In this document: positions 9,530 through 18,026 of the stretch, one piece after another
How positions within the stretch are numbered: position 1 is the first letter of the stretch
How the letters are laid out: every line of letters starts with the position of its first letter
NCBI GenBank assembly: GCA_947629655.1
Contig: CANREL010000010.1
Coordinates: forward strand, 1-35,854
Length of the DNA: 35,854 nucleotides
Direction of reading: 5' to 3'
Source: an uncultured Bacilli bacterium
GTDB taxonomy: Bacteria; Bacillota_I; Bacilli_A; RF39; UBA660
Made by a program: the position numbers and the translations under genes
The notes under the pieces: model-generated
The model's database searches: none
Told to the model about the DNA's origin: nothing
The model's input: only the letters and a program-made list of their open reading frames with translations

Positions 9530-9950
9530 TTATATCACCACCATCTTCTTTTGTTACAAATTTAGTTTGAATTGGTAACTTATGAGATGCAAGTCTTAAA
9601 GCTTCTCTAGCTGTTGCTTCATCAACACCAGAAATTTCAAATAAAATCTTTCCTTCTTTAACAACTGCAACCCATGCTTCAACATTACCTTTACCTTTTC
9701 CCATACGTGTTCCTAATGGTTTTTTAGTTAAAGGCATGTGTGGAAAAATGTTTATAAATACTTTTCCACCACGTTTCATATAACGAGTCATAGCTACACG
9801 AGCTGCTTCGATTTGATTTGCTGTAATCCAAGCACCTTGTTTAGCCATTAAACCAAATTCACCTTGAGTTACTTTAGTATTACCCTTTGAACGACCTTCG
9901 TAAGGTAATCTATGTACACGACGATATTTAGTTCTTGATGGTATTAACAT
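9519..9950 (-). CDS. rplP: 50S ribosomal protein L16
   Basis: L16, 143 aa, close to the peptidyl-transferase centre and A-site tRNA elbow. It starts [14 protein letters not shown], and the key loop [25 protein letters not shown], the [16 protein letters not shown] stretch and the C-terminal KLPIQTKFV are intact. Its ribosome binding site AAAGGAGGT is formed by the last codons of rpsC, 2 bp downstream of whose stop it begins. It overlaps rpmC at its 3' end. Confidence 0.98.
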   Translation of the reverse strand: MLIPSRTKYRRVHRLPYEGRSKGNTKVTQGEFGLMAKQGAWITANQIEAARVAMTRYMKRGGKVFINIFPHMPLTKKPLGTRMGKGKGNVEAWVAVVKEGKILFEISGVDEATAREALRLASHKLPIQTKFVTKEDGGDINEG

Positions 9951-9952
9951 AA

Positions 9953-10609
9953 TTAATTACCTCCTTTAGCCTTTTTATTATCTTCTAGTATTTCTCCTTT
10001 ATAGATCCATACTTTAACTCCGATTTTACCGAAAGTAGTATCTGCTTCATCTTGAGCAAAATCAATATCAGCTCTCAAAGTATGAAGAGGAATTGTTCCT
10101 TCCGTATAACCTTCGCTACGCGCAATGTCAGCTCCACCTAAACGACCAGAGACTAATGTCTTAATTCCTTTAGCTCCAGCTTTCATTGCATTTCTAATAG
10201 CTCTCTTTTGAGCTACTCTAAATGATGCTCTATTTTCAATTTGGCTAGCAATACTTCTAGCAACTAATGAAGCATCAGTATCAATCTTTTTAACATCAAC
10301 GATAGAAATTTGAACATTTTCTAAAGCAATTTTAGAAATTTCATTTTTAATCTTTTCAATACCTTCTCCACCTTTACCAATGATAACACCAGGTTTAGAA
10401 GTATGAATAATTACTTCACATCTTTTATTATTTCTTTCAATTTCGACTTTGCTAATTCCAGCTTCATCTAAATTTTTTTCAATATATTTACGAATTTTTA
10501 AATCTTTTTGTAAATAATCAGAAAATTGAGAATTGTTAGCATACCATTTAGCTTCCCAGTCTTTATTGATTCCTAATCTAAGTCCGATTGGACTAACCTT
10601 TTGACCCAT
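9953..10609 (-). CDS. rpsC: 30S ribosomal protein S3
   Basis: S3, 218 aa, of the mRNA entry channel with helicase-like function. It starts [14 protein letters not shown]. The KH type 2 domain (about residues 38-106) holds the GXXG loop in [15 protein letters not shown]. The C-terminal domain shows [22 protein letters not shown]. It ends with a basic tail whose last codons encode the rplP ribosome binding site. It lies 18 bp after rplV. Confidence 0.98.
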   Translation of the reverse strand: MGQKVSPIGLRLGINKDWEAKWYANNSQFSDYLQKDLKIRKYIEKNLDEAGISKVEIERNNKRCEVIIHTSKPGVIIGKGGEGIEKIKNEISKIALENVQISIVDVKKIDTDASLVARSIASQIENRASFRVAQKRAIRNAMKAGAKGIKTLVSGRLGGADIARSEGYTEGTIPLHTLRADIDFAQDEADTTFGKIGVKVWIYKGEILEDNKKAKGGN

Positions 10610-10627
10610 ACTATCCTCCTTATCAGA

Positions 10628-10966
10628 TTATTTGCTAGCCACTGTGATAACGATGTGACTAGTTCTCTTATCATTATGTCCTATATGACTTCTTGAATCA
10701 AACATATGTCTCTTCATAACAGGACCTGCGTCAACTCTAGCTTCTTTTACATATAGAGTATTAACATCTAAGTTTAGATTATTTACTGCATTAGCGATAG
10801 CAGAATCTAAAACTTTTTTTGTAAGCCTAGCTGGCTTTTTATTCATATTATTTAAGATGTTTAAGGCATCTTTAACATCTTTACCACGAATCATATCAAC
10901 TACTAATCTAGCTTTGATAGGTGATACTCTAAGAGTTTTTGCGATTGCTCTTGCTTCCATATTCAT
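10628..10966 (-). CDS. rplV: 50S ribosomal protein L22
   Basis: L22, 112 aa, whose long beta-hairpin lines the nascent-chain tunnel constriction. The N-terminal AIAKTLRVSPIKARLVVDMIRGK and the hairpin region YVKEARVDAGPVMKRHMFDSRS are recognisable; the hairpin tip is where macrolide-resistance changes occur in other bacteria. A GGAGGG site precedes the start. Position between S19 and S3 is canonical. Confidence 0.97.
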   Translation of the reverse strand: MNMEARAIAKTLRVSPIKARLVVDMIRGKDVKDALNILNNMNKKPARLTKKVLDSAIANAVNNLNLDVNTLYVKEARVDAGPVMKRHMFDSRSHIGHNDKRTSHIVITVASK

Positions 10967-10979
10967 TCCCTCCTAGTCA

Positions 10980-11249
10980 TTATTTTTTCTTGTTATCGCC
11001 ATGACCACCAAATTTACGAGTTAAAGCGAATTCTCCAAGTTTGTGTCCTACCATATCTTCAGTAACATATACTGGAATGAATTCTTTTCCATTATGTACT
11101 GCAAAAGTGTGTCCAATAAAATCAGGATAAATTGTAGAACGGCGTGACCATGTCTTAATGACTTCTTTTTTACCATTTTTATTTAGTTCTTTAACCTTAT
11201 CTAGTAATCTAGCAAATACATAAGGTCCTTTTTTTAAACTTCTTGCCAT
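10980..11249 (-). CDS. rpsS: 30S ribosomal protein S19
   Basis: S19, 89 aa, of the small-subunit head; it forms a complex with S13 near the A site. It starts [19 protein letters not shown] and has the signature [22 protein letters not shown] and the C-terminal [15 protein letters not shown]. An AGGAGGAT site lies upstream. It follows L2 by 11 bp and precedes L22. Confidence 0.98.
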   Translation of the reverse strand: MARSLKKGPYVFARLLDKVKELNKNGKKEVIKTWSRRSTIYPDFIGHTFAVHNGKEFIPVYVTEDMVGHKLGEFALTRKFGGHGDNKKK

Positions 11250-11260
11250 AATAATCCTCC

Positions 11261-12088
11261 TTATTTACTACGACGACGTACGATAAATTTATCAGACGCT
11301 TTTTTCTTTCTTGTTTTAACTCCAAGTGCTGGTTTACCCCAAGGTGTCATTGGTGACTTACGTCCAACTGGAGCTCTACCTTCACCACCACCATGTGGGT
11401 GATCATTAGGGTTCATAACAGAACCACGAACAGTAGGTTTGATTCCTAAATGACGAGTACGTCCAGCTTTTCCAAGTTTTACTAATGAATAGTCTTCATT
11501 ACCAACTTCACCAACAGTTGCATAACAAGTTCCAAGAACTTTTCTTTGTTCTCCACTAGAAAGGCGAATCATTACATATTCTCCTTCTCTACCAAGAATT
11601 TGAGCAGAAGCTCCTGCACTTCTTGCCAATTCTCCACCTTTACCAGGTCTAAGTTCAACATTGTGAATTACAGTACCAACTGGAATGTTAGCAATTGGAA
11701 GAGCGTTACCAACTTTGATATCAGCATTTTCTCCAGCAACGATCTTGCTTCCTACTTCAATTCCCTTTGGAGCTATAATATATCTTTTTTCTCCATCAAC
11801 ATAATTGATTAAAGCTATATTAGCACTTCTATTTGGATCGTATTCAACAGTAGCTACAGTACCAGGAATATCTCTTTTGTTTCTTTTGAAATCAATTACA
11901 CGATATTTTCTCTTTTCACCACCACCGTGATGTCTTACTGTAATCTTACCTGAATTATTTCTTCCACCATTTTTACTCTTGCTAACTAATAAGCTCTTTT
12001 CTGGAGTACTACAAGTAATTTCTTCATTAATCAAAGTACTCATTTTACGTCTACCAGGAGTAATTGATTTATAATTTCTAATTGCCAT
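11261..12088 (-). CDS. rplB: 50S ribosomal protein L2
   Basis: L2, 275 aa, needed for subunit association and for shaping the peptidyl-transferase centre. The N-terminal OB fold and SH3-like domain are followed by the C-terminal extension with [21 protein letters not shown], which contains the conserved His residue near the active site. It starts with [17 protein letters not shown]. Upstream is an AGGAGGAT site. Order L23-L2-S19 is canonical. Confidence 0.98.
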   Translation of the reverse strand: MAIRNYKSITPGRRKMSTLINEEITCSTPEKSLLVSKSKNGGRNNSGKITVRHHGGGEKRKYRVIDFKRNKRDIPGTVATVEYDPNRSANIALINYVDGEKRYIIAPKGIEVGSKIVAGENADIKVGNALPIANIPVGTVIHNVELRPGKGGELARSAGASAQILGREGEYVMIRLSSGEQRKVLGTCYATVGEVGNEDYSLVKLGKAGRTRHLGIKPTVRGSVMNPNDHPHGGGEGRAPVGRKSPMTPWGKPALGVKTRKKKASDKFIVRRRSK

Positions 12089-12102
12089 AAGTAATCCTCC
12101 TT

Positions 12103-12384
12103 CTAACCAAGATCAATAGTTTGACCTTCAGCAAGTTTAACCATAGCCTTTTTACTACGATTAGTTAACCCACTATAACGACCAACTCTTCTTTTCTTTG
12201 GTACTACGTTTATTGTTGAAATCTCTTCAACTTTAACATTGAATAATTTTTCAATAGCATTTTTTATTTCTGTTTTATTAGCTTTAGGATCAACTTTAAA
12301 TACATATTGTCCTTGTTGTGCCATAGCAGAACTCTTTTCAGTAATAACTGGTGCTTTAATGATTTCTAAATATTTAGTATTCAT
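12103..12384 (-). CDS. rplW: 50S ribosomal protein L23
   Basis: L23, 93 aa, at the tunnel exit and the main docking point for trigger factor and [27 protein letters not shown] near the N-terminus and the [22 protein letters not shown] segment identify it. The ATG lies 1 bp after the rplD stop, so it is probably coupled to L4 translation. No oddities are seen. Confidence 0.96.
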   Translation of the reverse strand: MNTKYLEIIKAPVITEKSSAMAQQGQYVFKVDPKANKTEIKNAIEKLFNVKVEEISTINVVPKKRRVGRYSGLTNRSKKAMVKLAEGQTIDLG

Positions 12385-12385
12385 A

Positions 12386-13006
12386 CTATGCTAGCACCTC
12401 CTCAATTTTCTTAAGTGCTTCTTCAGTTGTTAAAATTTTATCAGCAGCTATTAAATCAAGTACATTGATTTCACTTGCTTCAATTAATACAACATTTTCT
12501 AAATTTCTAGAAGCTAAAATGATATTTTCATCTAATTCTTTAACAATGATTAAAGTATTAGTATTTTCTAATTTTAATCCAGTAAGAATTTTAACCATAT
12601 CTTTTGTCTTTGGAGTTGCAAGTTTTAATTCTTCAACAACTACCATGTCACTAGCCTTAGTACTCAATGCACTAAGTAGTGCTAAACGACGTTCCTTACG
12701 GTTCATCTTTTTACTGTAATCTCTTGGAGTAGGTCCGAAAGCAATTCCTCCACCTCTCCATTGAACAGCTCTAATAGATCCTTGTCTAGCATGACCTGTT
12801 CCTTTTTGACGCCATGGTTTTCTACCACCACCGCGAACTTCAGCACGATTCTTTGTATCATGAGTTCCTTGTCTTAAAGATGCTCTTGATAAAACGATTG
12901 CATCATATAAAACATTTTTGTTTGGTTCAATACCAAATATATTTTCATTTAATTTAATGTCCTTAACCTTTTCACCTTTTAAGTTTAAAAGAGCGATTTT
13001 TTCCAT
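12386..13006 (-). CDS. rplD: 50S ribosomal protein L4
   Basis: L4, 206 aa, whose long loop reaches the tunnel constriction opposite L22. The loop signature is visible as GGGRKPWRQKGTGHARQGSIR near residues 60-80, followed by GGGIAFGPTPRDYSKKMNRK. In Escherichia coli L4 represses its own S10 operon; that mechanism is not shown here. Unusually for this packed operon, a 63-bp gap with an inverted repeat separates it from rplC, and the repeat ends next to the AAGGAGG binding site. Confidence 0.98.
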   Translation of the reverse strand: MEKIALLNLKGEKVKDIKLNENIFGIEPNKNVLYDAIVLSRASLRQGTHDTKNRAEVRGGGRKPWRQKGTGHARQGSIRAVQWRGGGIAFGPTPRDYSKKMNRKERRLALLSALSTKASDMVVVEELKLATPKTKDMVKILTGLKLENTNTLIIVKELDENIILASRNLENVVLIEASEINVLDLIAADKILTTEEALKKIEEVLA

Positions 13007-13021
13007 CTCTAATTCCTCCTT

Positions 13022-13069
13022 TCATCACATGTTCAAATAATAGAATACAAAATTATCTTTCTGTGATGA
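13022..13069 (-). promoter_or_regulatory. rplC-rplD intercistronic inverted repeat near the L4 ribosome binding site
   Basis: An 8-bp perfect inverted repeat (13022-13029 with 13062-13069) spans almost the whole 63-bp rplC-rplD spacer. In the minus-strand RNA the 3' arm (UGUGAUGA) runs directly into the AAGGAGG Shine-Dalgarno sequence of rplD. The loop is ~32 nt and A/U-rich. Seen directly; a role in L4 translation is inference. Confidence 0.4.
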
Positions 13070-13819
13070 TTATTCAGTAACTTCTGTATTTTCTTCAGTA
13101 ACTGCTTCTTCTACTGTTTGATTTTCAGCAGTTTCAACAGGTGTCTCTTCAACTACTTCATAAGTAATTAACTCTTCTGTTTCGTTTACTTGTTCACCTT
13201 TTTTAACTGAAGTTTTAATCATGACTAAAGATTTTTTTGGACCTGGAACATTACCTTTAACTAAGATAACGTTATTTTCTAAATCAACTGTAACAACCTC
13301 AAGATTTTGAATAGTTGTCTTTTCATTACCCATATGACCTGGCATTTTTTTACCTTTTAAAACGTGCATTGGTAACAATGTACCTAAAGAACCAACACCT
13401 CTATGGTATTGAGAACCATGACCCATTGGTCCACGAGATTGATTCCAACGTTTGATTACACCTTGGTAACCTTTACCTTTACTAGTTCCAGTTACATCAA
13501 CTACTTCTCCTTCTTTGAAGATACTAGCATCAATAACTTGACCTAAAGTATAATCTTCAACATTTACTCCCCTAATCTCTCTCAAGAAGCGCTTAGGAGT
13601 TGTATTAGCTTTTGCAGTATGACCTGTTTTTGCTTTATTAGAACTTTTTTCCTTAATAGAAACAGCACCAAGTTGAACAGCATTATAACCGTCTTTTTCA
13701 ACAGTTTTAATTTGAGTTACAACATTAGGTTCTACTTCAATAACAGTTACAGGAATTAGTTTTCCACTTTTAGTAAAAACTTGAGTCATTCCAACTTTTT
13801 TACCTAAGATTCCTTTCAT
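13070..13819 (-). CDS. rplC: 50S ribosomal protein L3 with acidic C-terminal tail
   Basis: L3, 249 aa, an early assembly protein with a loop close to the peptidyl-transferase centre. It starts [19 protein letters not shown], and the central motif [21 protein letters not shown], written here by its start and end, precedes the [22 protein letters not shown] loop. Most bacterial L3 proteins have about 205-215 residues. This one adds ~35 residues rich in Glu, Val and Thr (from about residue 213; the end reads [15 protein letters not shown]), a strongly acidic tail unlike the basic core. An AGGAGGAA site precedes the ATG. Confidence 0.97.
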   Translation of the reverse strand: MKGILGKKVGMTQVFTKSGKLIPVTVIEVEPNVVTQIKTVEKDGYNAVQLGAVSIKEKSSNKAKTGHTAKANTTPKRFLREIRGVNVEDYTLGQVIDASIFKEGEVVDVTGTSKGKGYQGVIKRWNQSRGPMGHGSQYHRGVGSLGTLLPMHVLKGKKMPGHMGNEKTTIQNLEVVTVDLENNVILVKGNVPGPKKSLVMIKTSVKKGEQVNETEELITYEVVEETPVETAENQTVEEAVTEENTEVTE

Positions 13820-13837
13820 TTTTATTTCCTCCTATAA

Positions 13838-14143
13838 TTATAATTTGATTTGAATATCTACACCACTAGGTATATCTAAATGAGTTAATGCATCAACTGT
13901 CTCCTTACTAGGATTTTTGATGTCGATTAATCTCTTATGTGTACGCATTTCAAATTGCTCACGACTATCTTTATACTTGTGAACAGCTCTCAAAATAGTG
14001 TACTTTTGAACTTCTGTTGGAAGTGGTACTGGTCCACTTATTTCCCCTCCAGTTCTCTTAACAGTCTCAACTATCTTTGTTGCAGCATTATCAAGTACTC
14101 TGTGGTCGTATGCTTTCAATTTTATACGAACTATGTTTGACAT
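13838..14143 (-). CDS. rpsJ: 30S ribosomal protein S10
   Basis: S10, 101 aa, of the small-subunit head; it also joins NusB in antitermination. It starts with [20 protein letters not shown] and contains the signature [21 protein letters not shown], given here to 21 positions only by its ends SGPVPLP and RAVHK. The C-terminal [11 protein letters not shown] and [12 protein letters not shown] are typical. It is the first gene of the cluster, preceded by GGGAGG and by a structured leader and promoter. The str-operon genes do not precede it. Confidence 0.98.
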   Translation of the reverse strand: MSNIVRIKLKAYDHRVLDNAATKIVETVKRTGGEISGPVPLPTEVQKYTILRAVHKYKDSREQFEMRTHKRLIDIKNPSKETVDALTHLDIPSGVDIQIKL

Positions 14144-14261
14144 TTAAAGTCCTCCCTTCGCCTATATCTTAGTATAGACTTGCTCCGTGTAAATAACCTG
14201 ATTTTTACCAGCAACTTTACCTGGTGTATCAGCAACCTCACACATCTAAGCAGCCACACAT
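14144..14261 (-). ncRNA. Structured 5' leader of the S10 operon
   Basis: About 117 nt lie between the inferred start of transcription and rpsJ. Two hairpins are visible. ACCAG pairs with CTGGT (14207-14225), and GTAAA pairs with TTTAC (14189-14208); they share two bases, so they may be alternatives. A further GTGT/ACAC pairing is possible upstream. The leader contains phrases such as GAGGTTGCTGA and ACACGGAGCAAGTC, which resemble S10-operon leaders I recall from other Bacillota. A regulatory role (ribosomal protein feedback) is inferred, not shown. Confidence 0.55.
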
Positions 14262-14267
14262 AAGGAG

Positions 14268-14297
14268 ATTATAGCATACAAAAGCCTTTAAAATCAA
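14268..14297 (-). promoter_or_regulatory. Promoter of the S10-spc-alpha operon
   Basis: Minus-strand -35 TTGATT (14292-14297), an 18-bp spacer, then -10 TATAAT (14268-14273) with an extended TG two bases upstream (TGCTATAAT). This is a strong sigma-A type promoter. The start should fall near 14261. It is the only clear promoter seen for the run of ribosomal genes. Confidence 0.8.
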
Positions 14298-14398
14298 GGA
14301 CTTTTTTCAAAAAAAAATTTATATTTGGAAAAAGCATTTTTTTCACATAATATAAATTTTCATCTTTTTTTCTAAAATTTTTTATTACTTTTGTAAAA

Positions 14399-15718
14399 TT
14401 ATTTACTTAAAACCTCTATAGCCTTTGTCAACTGATTATCCATAGGTACACTAGGATTTTCATAATAAGCCTCATCCATGACCACTTCAACCGTTGGTGT
14501 AAGACCAATCTTATTAACCCTATTTCCCTTTGGAGTATACCATTCTTGTACCGTATATTTAATCATTGCACCACTAGATAATTCCTTTTTCTTTTGGACA
14601 GTACCCTTACCAAAAGTCTTTTGACCAACGAGTGGAGCATCCAAATTTTCATTCAAAGCAGCCGCTAAAATTTCTGATGCTGATGCACTATTACCATTTA
14701 TTAAAACGGCAACTGGTAAATCATACTCTTTCTTTCCAACTGATTTAATATTTTCAATCTTACCCTTAGTATCTAATTGATATATGATTTTATCTTTATC
14801 CAAAAACATTGAAGCAATCTCTTCTGCAACGTTTAGATATCCACCAGTGTTGTCACGAACGTCAAGAATGATTGACTCAACTCCCTCTTTTGATAACGCT
14901 TTCATTGCTTTACGCAATTGATCAGGAGTATTTTTAGCAAAGATACTAATCTTTATATAACCGACTTTTTCATTCTCGGTAACAAAATAATCAACAGACG
15001 TCAATTCAATCTTTCCACGGGTCAAAGTTAGAGTCATCTCTTTTTCTTCACGCATAATTCCAATCTTTACTTTAGTACCCTCTTTACCTTTTATCAAATA
15101 TGAAACTTCAGCTGTACTAAGACCAACGACATTTTTATCATCGACACTCTTTATTACGTCGCCAACCTTAAACCCAGCTTTAGAAGCAGGACTATCATCC
15201 ATGATATCATAGATATATATGTTACCACTATCATCAAGTGAAACAGTAGCACCCATTCCAACAAATTCTCCCTCAAGTTCCTCATTCAAACTATAAGTTT
15301 CATCATAATCTAAATATGAAGAATAAGGATCACCTAAGTATTGCACCATTCCCTTAATACCAGCTTCAAGTAATTTATCTCTATCGACATCGTTATAGAA
15401 TTCACTACTTATATCATCATAGACATCCATGAATTCTTCCAATTCATATGGAACATTATTATCGATGACATTATCTTTGAAATAGACAACACAACTTCCT
15501 ATCAAGATTCCAAACACAGCTGTAATAATCATAATAATTATTACTTCTATTAAATTAAAAGTTGTTGGTGAAGATTCTTCTTTTTTAACCTTTTTTTCTT
15601 CTTCAATAACTCTTTTCTTTTCAATTTGTTTTTCTTTTCCCTTATTATAGTTAATTCTATTAGTCGTTTTCTTCTTAGTAGCAGTTTTTTTCTTCTTTAC
15701 TTCACTTTTTTCATTCAC
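14399..15718 (-). CDS. Membrane-anchored S41 C-terminal processing protease with PDZ domain
   Basis: CtpA/CtpB-type serine protease on the outer face of the membrane. 439 aa, starting at a GTG preceded by AGAGGTGA. Order: Lys/Glu-rich cytosolic segment (1-50), one transmembrane helix (about 56-79), a linker helix region with the FYNDVDRDKLLEAGIKGMV motif, a PDZ domain (about 150-225, SPASKAGFKVGDVI) and the S41 domain. The catalytic Ser lies in NGNSASASE (342-349) and the general-base Lys in KTFGKG (about 371). All expected residues are present. Family members trim secreted or wall-associated proteins, sometimes in signalling; the substrate is unknown here. The highly charged cytosolic N-terminus is longer than usual. 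Confidence 0.9.
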   Translation of the reverse strand: MNEKSEVKKKKTATKKKTTNRINYNKGKEKQIEKKRVIEEEKKVKKEESSPTTFNLIEVIIIMIITAVFGILIGSCVVYFKDNVIDNNVPYELEEFMDVYDDISSEFYNDVDRDKLLEAGIKGMVQYLGDPYSSYLDYDETYSLNEELEGEFVGMGATVSLDDSGNIYIYDIMDDSPASKAGFKVGDVIKSVDDKNVVGLSTAEVSYLIKGKEGTKVKIGIMREEKEMTLTLTRGKIELTSVDYFVTENEKVGYIKISIFAKNTPDQLRKAMKALSKEGVESIILDVRDNTGGYLNVAEEIASMFLDKDKIIYQLDTKGKIENIKSVGKKEYDLPVAVLINGNSASASEILAAALNENLDAPLVGQKTFGKGTVQKKKELSSGAMIKYTVQEWYTPKGNRVNKIGLTPTVEVVMDEAYYENPSVPMDNQLTKAIEVLSK

Positions 15719-15822
15719 TTCAAATCACCTCTACTATACATCATAACTATATTAACATATTTTTATTTTTTTTAGAATACTAAATCTCATATTTAAACTT
15801 ATGTAATAAAAATTTATTTATT

Positions 15823-15850
15823 AAAAAAATCATTACAAATGTAATGATTT
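15823..15850 (-). terminator. Intrinsic terminator after tRNA-Asn
   Basis: Perfect 10-bp stem (15827-15836 with 15841-15850) with a four-base loop, followed on the minus strand by seven T (15829-15823). It lies 9 bp past the tRNA 3' end. Confidence 0.85.
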
Positions 15851-15859
15851 AAATCAAAA

Positions 15860-15936
15860 TGGCGCCTCAACTAGGACTTGAACCTAGGACCCCCTGATTA
15901 ACAGTCAGGTGCTCTAACCAACTGAGCTATTGAGGC
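15860..15936 (-). tRNA. tRNA-Asn (anticodon GUU)
   Basis: Cloverleaf read on the minus strand: acceptor GCCTCAA pairs with TTGAGGC, discriminator G, CCA encoded (15860-15862). D arm GCTCAGTTGGTTAGAGC; anticodon stem CCTGA/TCAGG around loop CTGTTAA, so the anticodon is GTT (+ strand 15900-15902). T arm has GTTCAAG. A promoter and terminator flank it, so it is a stand-alone unit. Confidence 0.95.
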
Positions 15937-15940
15937 ATGA

Positions 15941-15957
15941 AACTCCTCATCGGAGTT
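15941..15957 (-). repeat. Hairpin in the tRNA-Asn leader
   Basis: Perfect 6-bp inverted repeat AACTCC/GGAGTT with a 5-nt loop, 4 bp upstream of the tRNA. With the promoter -10 at 15966-15971, the hairpin would be at the very 5' end of the precursor tRNA. No T-run follows, so it is not a good terminator for the upstream gene. Confidence 0.45.
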
Positions 15958-15965
15958 ACATCACT

Positions 15966-15995
15966 ATTATATTATATTTTATGTAGATATGTCCA
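15966..15995 (-). promoter_or_regulatory. Promoter of tRNA-Asn
   Basis: Minus-strand -35 TGGACA (15990-15995), 18-bp spacer, -10 TATAAT (15966-15971). It lies just beyond the stop codon of the 15998-16882 gene and directs transcription into the tRNA. Confidence 0.65.
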
Positions 15996-15997
15996 CA

Positions 15998-16882
15998 TTA
16001 TTCTTCTTCATCTTCTGAAGAGTGTTCTTTGATGATTTCTGACAATACATCAGCTACTTCATCATTTTCCCAATAATCGACGTTTTTACCTTTTTTAATA
16101 TGAATAAGTGTAGGACTCTTAATCTTCAAATCTTCATATTCTTGAGCATCACTATTTGATTCTTCATCATCTTCTGCAATGACATCTTCATTAAATGAAT
16201 CATCTAAATCTACCCAAAACAATGGTAATACATCATCATCTTCAATTGAAGCATAATTTGAAAATATCAAAGCAAAGTAATCAGCCCAAGAACTATCACT
16301 ATCATAAGCTAATACATAATATTCTTTATCTTTTTTATTAAAAATTGATGAAGCTAATATTTTTTCATTCTGTATAGTTGTTACTTCTTCATCATCTTCA
16401 TCCATCTTCTTATCAGATTTAAATTCACCATTTAACAATGCAACGATGAAATAAGCAATTCCAACTAATAGTATTACAACAATAATTATTTTTACGAAAT
16501 TGAATAGATCAGCATTTTGTTCAAAGAAAGAATCACCAGTGACATTTTGTTTCTTTTTCTTCTTAGGCTTTTTCTCTTCCTTTTCTTCAACTACTTCTTC
16601 TTTTTCTTTTTTTACTTTTTTTGGTTTTACTACTTCTTCAATTTCATCTTCATCATCATATTCTTCAAAGTCGTCATCATCATCATCTTCATCATAGACA
16701 ATTTTCTTTTCTTCAACTACTTCTTCTTTAACTTTAACATTCTTTTTTGTTGCTACTTCTTCTTTTTTAGGAGCAGTTTTTTTCTTTGTACTACTCTTTT
16801 TAGCAACCTTTTTTTCTTCTACCTTTTCTTTTGATACATTTGTCTTTTTCTTAGATTTTTCTTCAACCTTTTTTGTTGCCAT
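15998..16882 (-). CDS. Membrane protein with charged N-terminus and thioredoxin-fold-like extracytoplasmic domain
   Basis: 294 aa. Residues 1-115 are low complexity: Lys/Glu-rich with an Asp/Glu run (about 64-82). A transmembrane helix covers about 129-150 (Ile/Val-rich), followed by an outside domain of about 120 residues. That domain contains YYVLAYDSDSSWADYF, a strand with PLFWVDLDD, and KSPTLIHIKKGKNVDYW, with a proline before the last strands as in the cis-Pro loop of thioredoxin folds. No CXXC motif is present, so redox catalysis is unlikely. The fold call is inference from pattern only. The gene has its own promoter. Biased A-rich codons explain the opposite-strand Phe/Ser open frames. 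Confidence 0.6.
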   Translation of the reverse strand: MATKKVEEKSKKKTNVSKEKVEEKKVAKKSSTKKKTAPKKEEVATKKNVKVKEEVVEEKKIVYDEDDDDDDFEEYDDEDEIEEVVKPKKVKKEKEEVVEEKEEKKPKKKKKQNVTGDSFFEQNADLFNFVKIIIVVILLVGIAYFIVALLNGEFKSDKKMDEDDEEVTTIQNEKILASSIFNKKDKEYYVLAYDSDSSWADYFALIFSNYASIEDDDVLPLFWVDLDDSFNEDVIAEDDEESNSDAQEYEDLKIKSPTLIHIKKGKNVDYWENDEVADVLSEIIKEHSSEDEEE

Positions 16883-16901
16883 TATAACACCACCTAAATA
16901 A

Positions 16902-16910
16902 ATTATAGCA
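16902..16910 (-). promoter_or_regulatory. Extended -10 promoter of the 15998-16882 gene
   Basis: Minus-strand TGC-TATAAT (TG at 16909-16910, -10 at 16902-16907), 20 bp upstream of the ATG. No good -35 was found at 17 bp, as is common with extended -10 promoters. An AGGTGG ribosome binding site follows at about 16890-16895. Confidence 0.55.
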
Positions 16911-16956
16911 CATAAACATCAAAAATAAACAAAAACTTAATTTATTAACAAATATG

Positions 16957-16985
16957 AAAAAAACCAATTGCAAAGAATTAGTTTT
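16957..16985 (-). terminator. Intrinsic terminator of the lipoprotein gene
   Basis: Stem AAAACTAATT/AATTGGTTTT (16976-16985 with 16960-16969, one G-U pair) with a 6-nt loop, running into T residues on the minus strand. The stem overlaps the stop codon of the 16984-18000 gene by two bases. Confidence 0.7.
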
Positions 16986-18000
16986 ATTTACTTTCATCTA
17001 TATGTGTAACTGAATTAGCTATTTCGACGAGTTCAATTTGACTCATCACATCAGAAACCAAATAATATTCAATACCATCACTAGCCCAACTTATTGAATT
17101 GTTCGAAAGAGCAGCAACGGAATCTGTTAATAAATAAGGTTCTCCATAAGTTGGAACGACTGAAAACTCTTCTTCAATATTTGCTGTCTCCTCAACTAAA
17201 ATGAATGGTTTTTCCCCGTCAAATGTCAATATGACTCTTTCCCCTGTCGTCTTCGCAACTTTTTCTTCATCAGTTAAAACAGTTCCACTCGGTATGTACA
17301 AAGGATAAATTATGTCATCAATCGATGCAACATTTTCTTCTTTTCCTGTTTCGTCATCATCACTCTTATTCAAATTACTAATGATATTATCTAGTTTAAA
17401 GATATCATCATCTATATCTTTATTGATATCAATATTGTTGAATTTCATACTCATCTGTAAATTATTATTGTCATTATAGACAGAAACACTTTTAACATTT
17501 AAATCTTTATCAAATACAATTGTCTGTTTGACCAAGTTACTATTATTTGGATAATTAGCTTCGATATTGAATTTATATTCTTCGCCATCTTTTTCAAAAC
17601 CTCTTTCTTTGCTATTAAATATATCTTTGTATAGAGATTGAATTAAATAGATTTGAGAACTGTCATTTGGCCAATTGCTTTGAAATTTAAAACTCTTATT
17701 CAACGAAGGAGTTACGACATATACTTCATTATTACTCTTCAAAATTATTTGTTCATGATCATTGACTTTATTGACTAGATTAACGCGATAATTATCATCA
17801 GCTTTATAATAGACTTCAACGCGATAATTGTATTCATCATCACTATTGTGAATAGTCAAATCACCATCTAAATAATAAGAATCGATAGTGTCTAAATTAC
17901 CATTTATTTTCTTAACTATACTAGTTTCACTATCTTTACTACAACCAAATAAAAAAGATACCACTAACATCATAAAGATAAATAAATAAACCTTTCTCAT
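16984..18000 (-). CDS. Lipoprotein with LolA/YdcC-like fold
   Basis: 338 aa exported lipoprotein. The signal peptide is MRKVYLFIFMMLVVSFLFGC with lipobox FLFGC; Cys20 would be lipidated. Residues about 30-205 show alternating strands of a LolA-like half-barrel (YYKADDNYRVNLVN, NNEVYVVTPSLNKSFKF, SLYKDIF, LNVKSVSVYNDNN). The C-terminal part (about 230-338) resembles the DUF4367-type domain in Bacillota (IPSGTVLTDEE, then ISWASDGIEYYLVSD). Bacillus YdcC and the clostridial germination lipoproteins GerS/GerS2 share this architecture, but no sporulation link can be drawn here. Its own promoter and terminator bracket it. Confidence 0.7.
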   Translation of the reverse strand: MRKVYLFIFMMLVVSFLFGCSKDSETSIVKKINGNLDTIDSYYLDGDLTIHNSDDEYNYRVEVYYKADDNYRVNLVNKVNDHEQIILKSNNEVYVVTPSLNKSFKFQSNWPNDSSQIYLIQSLYKDIFNSKERGFEKDGEEYKFNIEANYPNNSNLVKQTIVFDKDLNVKSVSVYNDNNNLQMSMKFNNIDINKDIDDDIFKLDNIISNLNKSDDDETGKEENVASIDDIIYPLYIPSGTVLTDEEKVAKTTGERVILTFDGEKPFILVEETANIEEEFSVVPTYGEPYLLTDSVAALSNNSISWASDGIEYYLVSDVMSQIELVEIANSVTHIDESK

Positions 18001-18026
18001 TTTTCACCTCTTTATTATCTTAATAA

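Noticed and set aside
16500..16834. Long plus-strand Phe/Ser-rich open frames opposite the 15998-16882 gene
   Set aside because: They are the complement of Lys/Glu/Asp codon runs in the real gene, have no ribosome binding site and have low-complexity sequence.
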